A program made the position numbers and the translations under genes. Below are positions 16,757-24,839 of a stretch of 56,001 nucleotides of DNA, piece after piece (position 1 is the first letter of the stretch; the number at the start of each line of letters is the position of its first letter). Where the stretch lies: contig CAZNUT010000001.1 in NCBI GenBank assembly GCA_964576365.1, positions 1-56,001 of the forward strand, given 5' to 3'. Source of the DNA: CAZMJG01 sp964576365 (lineage in GTDB: Bacteria; Patescibacteriota; Microgenomatia; UBA1406; GWC2-37-13). The notes below the pieces were generated by a model that had not been told where the DNA came from, did no database searches, and saw only the letters and a list, made by a program, of their open reading frames with translations.

Positions 16757-17721
16757 CACGTGTGTCTATCATATCAGCAGCATATAACAGCGTATCTCAT
16801 ATCAAGCCATTTATAGAGAATGTACAAAAAACCGATGGAGTAGACTATGATCTTACCATCATCGATGATGGCTCGACTGATGATACAAAAAAATTATTAA
16901 AAACTCTTCGTCTGCCTGTCAATGTCCGCTGCATTTCACTTCCTCAAAATAAAGGAGCAACGTATGCACGTAATTTTGCTGCAAATCAAAGCAAAGGAGT
17001 ATTTATAGTGTATTTTGATATTGACGCTCGTATACAACCTGACACAATAAAAAGATTGATTGAACCACTAGCGAACGACAATACGATAGGCATGACTCAA
17101 GCCGTACTCCTAAAACCTGATGGAAATATCGAAAGCACAGGACACCATCTTTCCTGGCTCGGTCTCCCATACAATGTTGCCACTCACTATACATCTTCGC
17201 AGCCTGTTGAAATCTTTGGGACACGGGTAGCATGGGCAATGAGTAGAGAATTGTTTGAAAAAATTGAAGGGTATGATGAACAATTTGTGATATATGCGGA
17301 AGACACCGATATCTCATGGCGTGTGTGGCGAACAGGTCGCCGCATCCTGTTGCTACCAGACGTATATGTGACCCATTTACAAAAAAGTAGTCTGAATAAA
17401 AAAACTGAACATCGTGTTTATTATGAAGGAACAAAAAATATGCTCATCATGCTTGTCAAAAATCTGTCAGCATTTTACTGGTGGGTATTACCTCTTTATA
17501 TATTGACCTGGTTGATGTTATCAGTTGGCATGTTGTTTTCATCAAAAAAAGCTATGTCTTTGTGGGTGTGGAAAGGACTTTTGCAGGGCATACTCAAAAT
17601 ACCTGTAATACTTCGCTGGCGAAAAAAAACAGCAACTATTTACCAAGCTCCAGTCACATCTCAAATCATTTTTGGGGATTTCAAAACACTTATCGCAAAA
17701 TTGCAAAAACAACATTACTAA
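16753..17721 (+). CDS. GT2 glycosyltransferase with C-terminal membrane anchor
   Basis: 322 aa. VSIISAAYNSV, IIDDGSTDDT, metal site IVYFDIDARIQ (DxD, residues about 75-85) and IYAEDTDISWRVWRTG. A hydrophobic helix at about 240-265 (WWVLPLYILTWLMLSVGML) precedes a basic tail. This is the rhamnosyltransferase-like GT2 architecture that recurs at 12877 and 39267. It is coupled by a 4-nt overlap to the preceding GT2. Confidence 0.87.
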   Translation: MTRVSIISAAYNSVSHIKPFIENVQKTDGVDYDLTIIDDGSTDDTKKLLKTLRLPVNVRCISLPQNKGATYARNFAANQSKGVFIVYFDIDARIQPDTIKRLIEPLANDNTIGMTQAVLLKPDGNIESTGHHLSWLGLPYNVATHYTSSQPVEIFGTRVAWAMSRELFEKIEGYDEQFVIYAEDTDISWRVWRTGRRILLLPDVYVTHLQKSSLNKKTEHRVYYEGTKNMLIMLVKNLSAFYWWVLPLYILTWLMLSVGMLFSSKKAMSLWVWKGLLQGILKIPVILRWRKKTATIYQAPVTSQIIFGDFKTLIAKLQKQHY

Positions 17722-17732
17722 TATCCAATACT

Positions 17733-17766
17733 TTTTACCTTTTCACTTTTACCTATTAACTAAAAT
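17733..17766. repeat. Short intergenic 'actttttaccttttcactttt' repeat word
   Basis: It fills the 48-nt gap between two GT2 genes. It matches the word inside the radical SAM gene (about 3776) at 20 of 22 bases and resembles words at about 19921, 24600, 28530 and 37440. Confidence 0.55.
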
Positions 17767-17769
17767 TGT

Positions 17770-18798
17770 ATGCCTCCTCACATCTCAATCTGCATCCCTA
17801 CTTACAATAGAGCCGACCTGCTTGTAGATACCCTCAAATCTATAGCCGCACAGACAGTACAGCCATATGAAGTTATCATTCTTGACAATGCCTCAACTGA
17901 TACCACTGCCGAACTTATCAGTCGGTTTAAAAACTCCAATATACGATATATTCGTCACAAAAAAAATATTGGTATGGCGCAAAATTATAATGCTTGTGTA
18001 CAAGAAGCCCGTGGTGAATGGATGACTTTTCTCCCAAGTGATGATATCATCTCGCCAACTTGGTATGAAGAGTGGAGTAAAATAATCAGCAAAACAACGG
18101 CTGATTTATATATGTCGCCGCTTACTGTGGTAGACAATGATCTACATCCTTTATGGGTTATGCCTCTTTTTTCTGAAAATAAGCTCATCCGACAACCACA
18201 TGTTGCTAAAACATTTCATGATCGTGGTACCCCAGGAGTTCCCCCAACCGCTCTTTGTGTTTTCAACAAAAAAATTCTTAAAAAACTAGGTCCTTTTGAT
18301 CCAGCCCATGGAACTGAGTTTGATGTACGTGTGATGCTTCGTATGTTTGATGTATGTGACGTATACTACCTACATCGTTTCTTATACGCGCTTCGCGAAC
18401 ATCCCTATCGTGCATTTGAACATGAAAAAGAAACAAAGCAGAAACAATTTTTAACCAGATTAGAACGTAATTTTGCCATTATTGGCGATTTGTGGAAAAA
18501 AAATTATCAAAAAAACCCAAAAAAACGTGACTTTGTGCACTGTGCAATTTTTATGAATCTATGCAATATTAATTTATATATAGCACGAGGAGAATTAAAA
18601 ACCATAGTTCGCTCTTACCAACTTGCCAAAACATATATACCCGATCTGTTTCAATATTCACAAGACTGGACAGCGTTTGTACGTTATCAATGGTTGTTTT
18701 TAAAACGGGTTTTTATGATGAGACAAATCCCCTCACATCTCAAAAAACAAATTTCATGGATTGAAGATCTGCGACGGTATGATAGTATTACACCATAG
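17770..18798 (+). CDS. GT2 glycosyltransferase
   Basis: 342 aa. ISICIPTYNRADL, ILDNASTDTTA and the metal-site region FLPSDDIISPTW (DD). The C-terminal ~120 residues are helical and basic, without a clear membrane helix. It is followed after 3 nt by the zinc dehydrogenase gene, so the two are surely co-transcribed. The nearest upstream sequence is a repeat word containing possible AT-rich boxes but no SD. Confidence 0.87.
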   Translation: MPPHISICIPTYNRADLLVDTLKSIAAQTVQPYEVIILDNASTDTTAELISRFKNSNIRYIRHKKNIGMAQNYNACVQEARGEWMTFLPSDDIISPTWYEEWSKIISKTTADLYMSPLTVVDNDLHPLWVMPLFSENKLIRQPHVAKTFHDRGTPGVPPTALCVFNKKILKKLGPFDPAHGTEFDVRVMLRMFDVCDVYYLHRFLYALREHPYRAFEHEKETKQKQFLTRLERNFAIIGDLWKKNYQKNPKKRDFVHCAIFMNLCNINLYIARGELKTIVRSYQLAKTYIPDLFQYSQDWTAFVRYQWLFLKRVFMMRQIPSHLKKQISWIEDLRRYDSITP

Positions 18799-18801
18799 TC
18801 T

Positions 18802-19860
18802 ATGCGTGCTGCAATCTGGAAAGGAAAAGAACAGCTTACTGTCACATCATGTGACAAACCACAGATCAAAAAAGGTGAAATTTTACTGAAAATTGTTGCC
18901 TGCGGTATTTGCGGAACTGATCTCAAAATCTATCAATATGGCCATCGCATCATACAACCACCCCGTATTCTGGGACATGAAATCGTAGGTATTGTAGAAC
19001 AAAATAACTCTTCAAAAAAAATACTCAAAATCGGAACTCCTGTCATCGTCGTCACGCCAGTAGGCTGTATGAAATGTGCATACTGTAAAAAAGGGAAACA
19101 AAATATGTGTCCGCAAGTCACTGATAAAGCAAAGTCAATCGGCTACTACACAGATGGTGGGTTTGCAGAATATATACGAATACCCAAAGAAGCAGTTGAC
19201 CAAGACGTGCTTATTCCAATACCCAAAACAACACAGCCGCTCGCGCACTTTACACTTTGTGAACCACTTTCCTGTGTCATAAACGGGCAGGAAAAACTTC
19301 ATATCTCATCTGAGGATACTGTGCTTATTCTTGGAGCTGGACCTATAGGATGCCTCCATGCCTGTCTGGCTCGCTCGTCAGGAGCAAAAAAAATCATATT
19401 ATGCGACATCTCGAAAGAAAAACTGGATCTTGCCAAACATATGCCAGCAGACTTATTTGTACATCATCAAAATGGAGCACTTGAAGACATCATCAAAAAG
19501 GAAACAGCCGCAGGTGCGGATGTAGTCATAGTCGCGGCACCATCCGGAGAGGGCCAGGAAGATGCGGTACGTTTTGCCGCACCAATGGGACGTATTTCAT
19601 TTTTTGGCGGACTTCCTCCATCTCATCCCCGTATAGCGCTTGACAGCAATAGAGTGCATTATAAGGAACTTGAGCTCTATGGTGCCTTTGCTTCTGCCCG
19701 GACTCAGTATGTAGAAGCAATGAATCTTATTCTTAACAAAAAAATTGATGCAAATATGTTTATGACTCACACGCTCAGTTTAGAAAATATCCTTGATGCG
19801 TTTACCCTGATGAAGCAACATCAAGCAATCAAAATAAACATCTGCCCATCAAGCAAGTAG
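18802..19860 (+). CDS. Zinc-dependent MDR alcohol/sugar dehydrogenase
   Basis: 352 aa, full length for the sorbitol/threonine dehydrogenase branch of the MDR family. Catalytic zinc site: Cys in ACGICGTDL and the His-Glu of LGHEIVGIV. Structural zinc lobe: C-x2-C-x2-C-x7-C (CMKCAYCKKGKQNMC). NAD(P)-binding Rossmann: ILGAGPIGCLHACLA. It probably oxidises or reduces a polyol or a sugar hydroxyl. It sits 3 nt after a GT2 and 116 nt before a second, unusual MDR enzyme, so it may act in the same alditol branch. Substrate unknown. Confidence 0.88.
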   Translation: MRAAIWKGKEQLTVTSCDKPQIKKGEILLKIVACGICGTDLKIYQYGHRIIQPPRILGHEIVGIVEQNNSSKKILKIGTPVIVVTPVGCMKCAYCKKGKQNMCPQVTDKAKSIGYYTDGGFAEYIRIPKEAVDQDVLIPIPKTTQPLAHFTLCEPLSCVINGQEKLHISSEDTVLILGAGPIGCLHACLARSSGAKKIILCDISKEKLDLAKHMPADLFVHHQNGALEDIIKKETAAGADVVIVAAPSGEGQEDAVRFAAPMGRISFFGGLPPSHPRIALDSNRVHYKELELYGAFASARTQYVEAMNLILNKKIDANMFMTHTLSLENILDAFTLMKQHQAIKINICPSSK

Positions 19861-19976
19861 CATGTAATCGAAAGTTGATTTCCAAACACATATTTCTCAT
19901 ATTGAAATACCAATAATCATTCATTTTTAACTCTTCAATTTAATTTTTAATTTAGAACTAAAAAACGTTACAAAGT

Positions 19977-21020
19977 ATGAGTCGTATCAAACTCCCAATC
20001 ACATCTACCCAATACATTCTCACTCGCCCTTACCATTTTTCAAGCAAACAGTGTGTTATTTCTTCAATACCTCCAGGATATAGGCTTGTGCAGTTACTTT
20101 ATGCCGCGATCTGCGGTTCTGATTTGCAATATTATCGAGGGGATAAATCTCCTGAAAAATTAACTAAACGTTTACCACTTATTCCTTTGCATGAAGGGAT
20201 TTGTAAAGATGTTCAAACAGGGGAGCGGTTTATTCCATTAGCAGGTGACTTTCGACATACACCTCTTGAGTATCAAAAGCGTCCAAATATCTGGCCCGAT
20301 CTGCCCTATCTTGGCGCAACCATGTCAGGACTTGCGCAAACATATTTTATTTATCCCGAAGAATTATTATTACCAGTTTCTGATCAAATAAACGACGAAG
20401 TTGCATGTCTCGTCGAACCTGTATCTATCGTGATACATGCATTGAGAACATTATCGCCAAAACGTGACATTTCAATCTCTTTGATCGGTACTGGCGGCAT
20501 TGCACGTCTCATACTCCTTACACTACGTTTTCTAGCCAAAATACCAAAAAAACAAATCACCGTATATGGAATACATGAAGAAGCACTCAAGCCTCTAGAA
20601 AAACTAGCCAAAACAATCAATTACGACAAAAAAAATGCAACATATCCTCCTTCTCACCAGCTAGTCATTGAGGCGGTAGGAGGCAAACATATGACACAAA
20701 CCATGACGCTTGCATCAGACCTTGTTAAGCCTGGGGGCACGATAGGCATTTTGGGTATAGCAGATATGTCACTTCCTCTGCGCCTTGACCAAATTGTCAA
20801 TCGTCAGATCAGACTTCAGGGCATCACCCGTTCAACACCGAATGATTATAAAAAAGCCATCTCCTTTTTAAAAAACAAAAAAATACAGCAATACATTTCA
20901 CAACAGATAATAACAGACGTGATTCCGGTTTCATCGCTCTCAACATTTCAAAAAGCCTTTCAACAGGCTGATAAAAATAAAACCGGCGGAAGAATGCTGA
21001 TCAAATTTTTATCCCCATGA
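19977..21020 (+). CDS. TarJ/Bcs1-like MDR dehydrogenase (alditol-phosphate type)
   Basis: 347 aa. MDR fold, but without the four-Cys structural zinc lobe of its neighbour. ICGSDLQYYRGDKSPEKLTK, RLPLIPLHEGI and the later EPVSIVIHAL closely follow the pattern of TarJ/Bcs1 enzymes, which reduce ribulose 5-phosphate to ribitol 5-phosphate for CDP-ribitol synthesis. This is recognition from memory. The Rossmann motif is SLIGTGGIARLILLT. It overlaps the next gene by 4 nt (ATGA), tying it to a nucleotidyltransferase-like protein. Inference: the cluster activates an alditol- or polyol-phosphate; no IspD/TarI-type cytidylyltransferase is seen here. Confidence 0.7.
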   Translation: MSRIKLPITSTQYILTRPYHFSSKQCVISSIPPGYRLVQLLYAAICGSDLQYYRGDKSPEKLTKRLPLIPLHEGICKDVQTGERFIPLAGDFRHTPLEYQKRPNIWPDLPYLGATMSGLAQTYFIYPEELLLPVSDQINDEVACLVEPVSIVIHALRTLSPKRDISISLIGTGGIARLILLTLRFLAKIPKKQITVYGIHEEALKPLEKLAKTINYDKKNATYPPSHQLVIEAVGGKHMTQTMTLASDLVKPGGTIGILGIADMSLPLRLDQIVNRQIRLQGITRSTPNDYKKAISFLKNKKIQQYISQQIITDVIPVSSLSTFQKAFQQADKNKTGGRMLIKFLSP

Positions 21021-21736
21021 AATTGATTATTCCCCTGGCTGCAGACGCAACTGATTTTAAAACATTCAAACCATTTGTGATGGTGCAAAACCAGCCTTTG
21101 ATTTCTCTCATCATGAGACAGCATGATATATCGTACTACTCCTCAATAACTTTTATCATCCGGAAAGATCAAGAGCAGAGATACCAAATCACCAAACAAC
21201 TACATCAGTTTTTTTCCTTTTCATTTGAAATCAAACAAATTGACTATAAAACTAACGGCGCACCTTGCACCATACTTAAAGCGATGGAATCAGAAATAAC
21301 ACATGACGAGCCTATCCTGGTTGAACTCGCAGACGTACTTCGTGACCTCACTCCGCTATATGCACAACTGGGTAATACGCCCCAACTTACCCATATCGTG
21401 CCTGTCCAATCTCACACCTATTTTAAAAACAGATTGTGGGGGTATGTAGAATTAAAAGGGGGAAGTGAAGATGTTGCGGTGCTAAATGAAAAAATAACAC
21501 CTTCAAAACCGGGTATTGCCACTATGGGACTGTATCATTTTGCACGGGGGCAAGACTTTGTGAGAGCAGCTCGGAATATGATGCAAAATAAATCTTTTCT
21601 CTACAAAAATAATTATTTTGTGGGACCAGTCTACAACGAACTTATTAAGTCAGGACATGACGTGCAGATGTGTGAAGTGAACATCAAAGCTTTGCTGGGT
21701 AATCCGGAAGACGTAATCAAACTTGACAGTTTTTAA
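21017..21736 (+). CDS. Degenerate nucleotidyltransferase-fold protein
   Basis: 239 aa. It aligns along its length with the nucleotidyltransferase at 22954: KLIIPLAADATDFKTFKPF against KIIIPMAGRGSRF...PKPF. Further shared points are ELADVL/TVDCDQ, GIATMGLYHF/AAIGIYYFG and FVGPVYNELIKSGHDVQM/YMCPLYNMVIKNGGKVRI. The essential G-x-G-x-R loop is lost: residues 9, 11 and 13 are Ala, Ala and Asp. The protein is therefore probably catalytically altered or a regulatory/partner subunit of the active paralogue. It is coupled to the TarJ-like gene by a 4-nt overlap. Confidence 0.7.
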   Translation: MKLIIPLAADATDFKTFKPFVMVQNQPLISLIMRQHDISYYSSITFIIRKDQEQRYQITKQLHQFFSFSFEIKQIDYKTNGAPCTILKAMESEITHDEPILVELADVLRDLTPLYAQLGNTPQLTHIVPVQSHTYFKNRLWGYVELKGGSEDVAVLNEKITPSKPGIATMGLYHFARGQDFVRAARNMMQNKSFLYKNNYFVGPVYNELIKSGHDVQMCEVNIKALLGNPEDVIKLDSF

Positions 21737-22010
21737 AGTAGGTTTTAGCTGATTAGTGATAAACATCATTGCAGGAGCAAAGCAACGAAAAAATCTGTTT
21801 ACACGTCATCCTGAACTGATTCAGGATCTGAATGCTTCTCCCGCTACAGGCGGACAAACACAATGACGACTATCAACTATTGAATACCTGAAATCCCAAG
21901 TCCCTGAATCACTGAGCGGCTGAGTTGCTGAGTTGCTACTTTACAAACTTTATAAAGAGACAAACTGACTGATAAAGTATCTCTGACTCTGTCACACTGT
22001 ATAATTTCCT
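21737..22010. repeat. Intergenic mosaic of repeat words and a hairpin
   Basis: 274 nt with no gene visible. It holds a hairpin ATCCTGAA (21808-21815)/TTCAGGAT (21820-21827) flanked by inverted cgtcat (21804-21809)/atgacg (21863-21868); the phrase actgagcggctgagttgctg (about 21911-21930), related to 6277 and to a stretch inside the MBOAT gene; and an 'aaactttataaa' word near 21945. A TATAAT box at 22000-22005 ends it. Confidence 0.65.
22000..22005 (+). promoter_or_regulatory. -10 box 5 nt before the GDPD gene
   Basis: TATAAT followed by ttcct and the ATG at 22011. No convincing -35 and no SD; consistent with a leaderless start. Confidence 0.4.
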
Positions 22011-22784
22011 ATGCATATCTTTGCCCATCGTGGACTTCTTGAAGAATATCCTGAAAACTCACTCACTGCGCTTATTGAAGCAGTGAAAAGAGGGTATGCA
22101 ATCGAGACAGATTTACGTCTGACAAAAGATGGTGATTTTGTCATCATCCACGATGATAATTTTGAACGACTTGCAGAAGATGCAAGAAAAGTAGCACAAC
22201 TCACTGTACAAGAAATCGAAAACATACCATACATAAACTCGACAGAACGTTTTATTTCACTCAAGACTTTTTTAGATGCAATAAACAAACTGGATACCAA
22301 GCCACAGCTTGCACTTCATCTCAAAGCCGATAGCCAAAACAACAGAGCATATCAGAAACTTTCTGACTATTGGAAAAAATATGAGCTACATAACCACGCA
22401 TTTGTATTCGATCTGACCCGTGATGCTGCTCAAAATCTCAAGCAAGTAAATCCAGAAATCAAAATAGCTTATATCATCTCTGAAACAAAATTTGAGCACA
22501 CCATCAATCTCTGGGATGAAGTGAAAGATGACCCGCATTTTGATATTGTCTGGGCAGCTGAGTATCGTCATTTTTATTCACAGACGCTATTGGCAGAAAT
22601 GAAGTCAAAAAAAAAGACAGTATATTGTATGTCGCCGGACGTACACACTGCACTCGGTCATCCACTTGCATATCACGGCTACGAAGAGACATGGAAAAAA
22701 CTTATTAATTGGCACATCGACGGCATCTGCACAGACAAACCAGAGAAGCTCAAAAATTTAGAATTTCAATTACTGGGTCATTAG
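22011..22784 (+). CDS. Glycerophosphodiester phosphodiesterase (GDPD) family protein
   Basis: 257 aa, usual length for bacterial GDPD. Catalytic and metal residues are all visible: His6-Arg7 in FAHRG, Glu32 and Asp34 in IETDLRLTKDG, His47 in IIHDDN, and a C-terminal strand DGICTDKPEKL. The family hydrolyses glycerophosphodiesters to glycerol 3-phosphate plus an alcohol; it lacks a signal peptide and so acts in the cytoplasm. Placed between two related nucleotidyltransferase-fold genes and near a TarJ-like enzyme, it may feed or recycle glycerol/alditol phosphate used in the surface glycan. Confidence 0.88.
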   Translation: MHIFAHRGLLEEYPENSLTALIEAVKRGYAIETDLRLTKDGDFVIIHDDNFERLAEDARKVAQLTVQEIENIPYINSTERFISLKTFLDAINKLDTKPQLALHLKADSQNNRAYQKLSDYWKKYELHNHAFVFDLTRDAAQNLKQVNPEIKIAYIISETKFEHTINLWDEVKDDPHFDIVWAAEYRHFYSQTLLAEMKSKKKTVYCMSPDVHTALGHPLAYHGYEETWKKLINWHIDGICTDKPEKLKNLEFQLLGH

Positions 22785-22953
22785 AAGTTTAGTTTTTTAG
22801 TCATTTAGTAGTTTAGCTAGTAGTAAATCTATTTCGCTCATTGTCTGCCGACAAGCAAACGCAATGACGATATATCAACTAACGCTCTCATCTACTAATA
22901 TACTAACCGACTAGTTTATAAACTTTATAACTTTAAAAACTTTATACACCAAA
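22785..22953. repeat. Intergenic repeat words
   Basis: 169 nt with no gene. Words: tagtttagctagtagtaaat; an imperfect inverted 'cgctcattg ... cgcaatgacg' element (about 22831-22868); and tandem 'tttataaactttataac' words ending in a TATACA box just before the GTG start of the nucleotidyltransferase. Confidence 0.55.
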
Positions 22954-23685
22954 GTGAAAATTATTATTCCCATGGCCGGAAGAGGATCGCGCTTTGCAGG
23001 TAAAAAGATACCAAAGCCGTTTTTACCTGTTGCGGACAAACCTATGATCGCCTGGACTCTCATGAGCATCAAAAAAGCATTTCCTGATCTTGATCCTTCA
23101 GACCTGATTTTTATAGTACTTGAAGAACATGAGCACAATTTTGGCATCACAAAAAAAATAAAACACCTCGCCGGCGATTCCACTCATATTATTACGATTC
23201 CAGATGTAACTGAAGGACCTGTATGTACAGTGCTCGTTGCGATGCATCTTCTGGAGCCATATGAAGATTTTTTTACGGTAGACTGTGATCAATATTTTCT
23301 TGCACCCGACCTCACTGAAAAAATCTCAAACGCACGGGCGGAAAAACTAGCTGGACTCATACCCGTATGGCAAAGCAACAATCCAGCATACTCCTACATT
23401 CGCACTAACCAGAACGGAATAGTGATTGAAACCGCAGAAAAAAAAGTGATATCAAACAATGCTGCAATAGGGATTTATTACTTTGGTTCACGCACAGTGT
23501 ATGAAAAGGCAGCACAGGAAATGATCTCAAAGCGAATCATGACAAAAAATGAATTTTATATGTGTCCGCTTTACAATATGGTTATCAAAAATGGTGGAAA
23601 AGTACGCATAACAAATGTAAGCGACTGGATGACCATGGGAACACCTCCAGAACTCGCTCTTTTTGAGAAAAAAATCAATAGCTAA
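22954..23685 (+). CDS. Sugar-phosphate nucleotidyltransferase
   Basis: 243 aa, GTG start at 22954. NTP_transferase fold with an intact nucleotide-binding loop GRGSRF (residues 9-14) and the PKP motif at 20-22; TVDCDQYF (about residues 108-115) supplies the metal-binding Asp. Such enzymes make NDP-sugars or NDP-alditols from NTP and a sugar/alditol phosphate. Which nucleotide and which sugar is used cannot be read from sequence. It is the active-looking relative of the degenerate protein at 21017. Confidence 0.83.
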   Translation: MKIIIPMAGRGSRFAGKKIPKPFLPVADKPMIAWTLMSIKKAFPDLDPSDLIFIVLEEHEHNFGITKKIKHLAGDSTHIITIPDVTEGPVCTVLVAMHLLEPYEDFFTVDCDQYFLAPDLTEKISNARAEKLAGLIPVWQSNNPAYSYIRTNQNGIVIETAEKKVISNNAAIGIYYFGSRTVYEKAAQEMISKRIMTKNEFYMCPLYNMVIKNGGKVRITNVSDWMTMGTPPELALFEKKINS

Positions 23686-23687
23686 TC

Positions 23688-23743
23688 AACTTCTGTCTTC
23701 TGTTTACTGTAATCTGATTACTGTCGTCTGTTTACTGTATAAT
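23688..23743. repeat. Repeat word 'ctgtttactgt...ctgtcgtctgtttactg' with -10 box
   Basis: The gap between two genes is filled by three tttactgt-type units. A related stretch (tgtttactattgactgtcgtctatttact) occurs inside the MBOAT gene at about 44229-44258. The word ends in TATAAT (23738-23743), 8 nt before the ATG at 23752. Confidence 0.6.
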
Positions 23744-23751
23744 GACACCAA

Positions 23752-24546
23752 ATGATCCAAAAGGCATCTTCTCATTTTCTCAGCCTCATCATACCTTCAT
23801 ACCGTCAGGAAAAAACAATCATTCACAACCTCCTTCATATTAAAAAAGTGCTTGATACGATACGCTACGACTATGAAATGATCGTGGTAGTAGATGGCAC
23901 GGTAGATAATACGTTCCAACTTATCAAAAAAGCAAAAATACCCAAACTCACCTGCCTGGCATACAAACATAATCAGGGCAAAAGTTATGCGATCCGTCTT
24001 GGAATGAGCGAAGCAAAAGGGGACTATGTGATGTTTTTGGATTCAGGTATGGAGATCGACCCCAATGGCATCTCGATGTTGCTTGAACACATGGAATGGT
24101 ACGAAGCTGACATCATCGTCGGCTCCAAACGTCATCCTGCTTCAAAAGTTCATTATTCATTTTTACGTAGAATTTTGAGTTATGGATATTATTATTTTGT
24201 GAGATTTACATTTGGTGTCAACGTGCGAGATACTCAGGCGGGAATTAAAATTTTCAAGAAAAAAGTACTCGAAAAAATTCTGCCACGGCTGGTCGAAAAA
24301 AAATTTGCTGGTGATCTTGAGATGCTTGTTGTCGCTCGTCATTTGGGATATCACCGTATTTATGAAGCTCCAATACGTCTCGACTATGGTCTGAGCACCC
24401 TATCTTCTGCTGCTACCTGGCAGGCTATCTGGGGAATTTTTAAAGACACACTGGCAATTTTTTACCGTCTCCATATCATTCGTTATTACCATAAACCGAG
24501 AACACAAATACGTTTTGATCATGACAATATTATGAGAAGCGGTTAA
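23752..24546 (+). CDS. DPM1-like GT2 (polyprenyl-phosphate glycosyltransferase)
   Basis: 264 aa. LSLIIPSYRQE, VVVDGTVDNT, then FLDSGMEIDPNGI, where dolichol/polyprenyl-phosphate mannosyl- or glucosyltransferases normally have DADxQ; here the acidic residues are D..E.D. The later VRDTQAGIKIFKKKV is the diagnostic 'DtqaGfk' block of that family. The product would be a polyprenyl-phosphate sugar, the donor for the GT-C membrane enzymes in this window. It lacks C-terminal membrane helices. Confidence 0.82.
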   Translation: MIQKASSHFLSLIIPSYRQEKTIIHNLLHIKKVLDTIRYDYEMIVVVDGTVDNTFQLIKKAKIPKLTCLAYKHNQGKSYAIRLGMSEAKGDYVMFLDSGMEIDPNGISMLLEHMEWYEADIIVGSKRHPASKVHYSFLRRILSYGYYYFVRFTFGVNVRDTQAGIKIFKKKVLEKILPRLVEKKFAGDLEMLVVARHLGYHRIYEAPIRLDYGLSTLSSAATWQAIWGIFKDTLAIFYRLHIIRYYHKPRTQIRFDHDNIMRSG

Positions 24547-24839
24547 ATATCATCTCTCTGTAGGTAGGAGCGGGATTTCGACTTATTAACATATTAACTT
24601 TTCTTAAAAGGTAAAAGCGAAAAGGTAATATATTTTTTACAACTAAGAAATAAGAATTAAGAAATAAGAATCATCTTCTTTCTTCTTCCTTAATTCTTCA
24701 TGATCATTATACATTGGACTTGGCACTCAGAAAGTAAGTCAACATCGCAAATAGTTATAAACTAATAAAATTATCACCTACAACCTAACACTAAAACCTT
24801 AAACCTGACACCTGCTTTACAAGCTTTATAAACTAACAT
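24547..24839. repeat. Intergenic repeat words and promoter region
   Basis: 293 nt with no gene visible. It contains aaaggtaaaagcgaaaaggt (reverse-strand relative of the words at 3776 and 17733), tandem 'aagaattaagaaataagaat' units, and 'acaagctttataaactaac' just before the aminotransferase. Confidence 0.6.
24805..24832 (+). promoter_or_regulatory. Promoter CTGACA-N16-TATAAA of the aminotransferase operon
   Basis: CTGACA (24805-24810), a 16-nt spacer and TATAAA (24827-24832), with the ATG 7 nt further on. It is the best -35/-10 pair on the plus strand here and points to a leaderless mRNA. The -10 box is part of a 'tttataaac' repeat word. Confidence 0.5.

Noticed and set aside
24650..24715. 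Possible terminator in the 'aagaataag/cttcttcctt' AT-rich stretch
   Set aside because: Arms are A/T- or purine-rich without a GC stem; better explained as repeat words.
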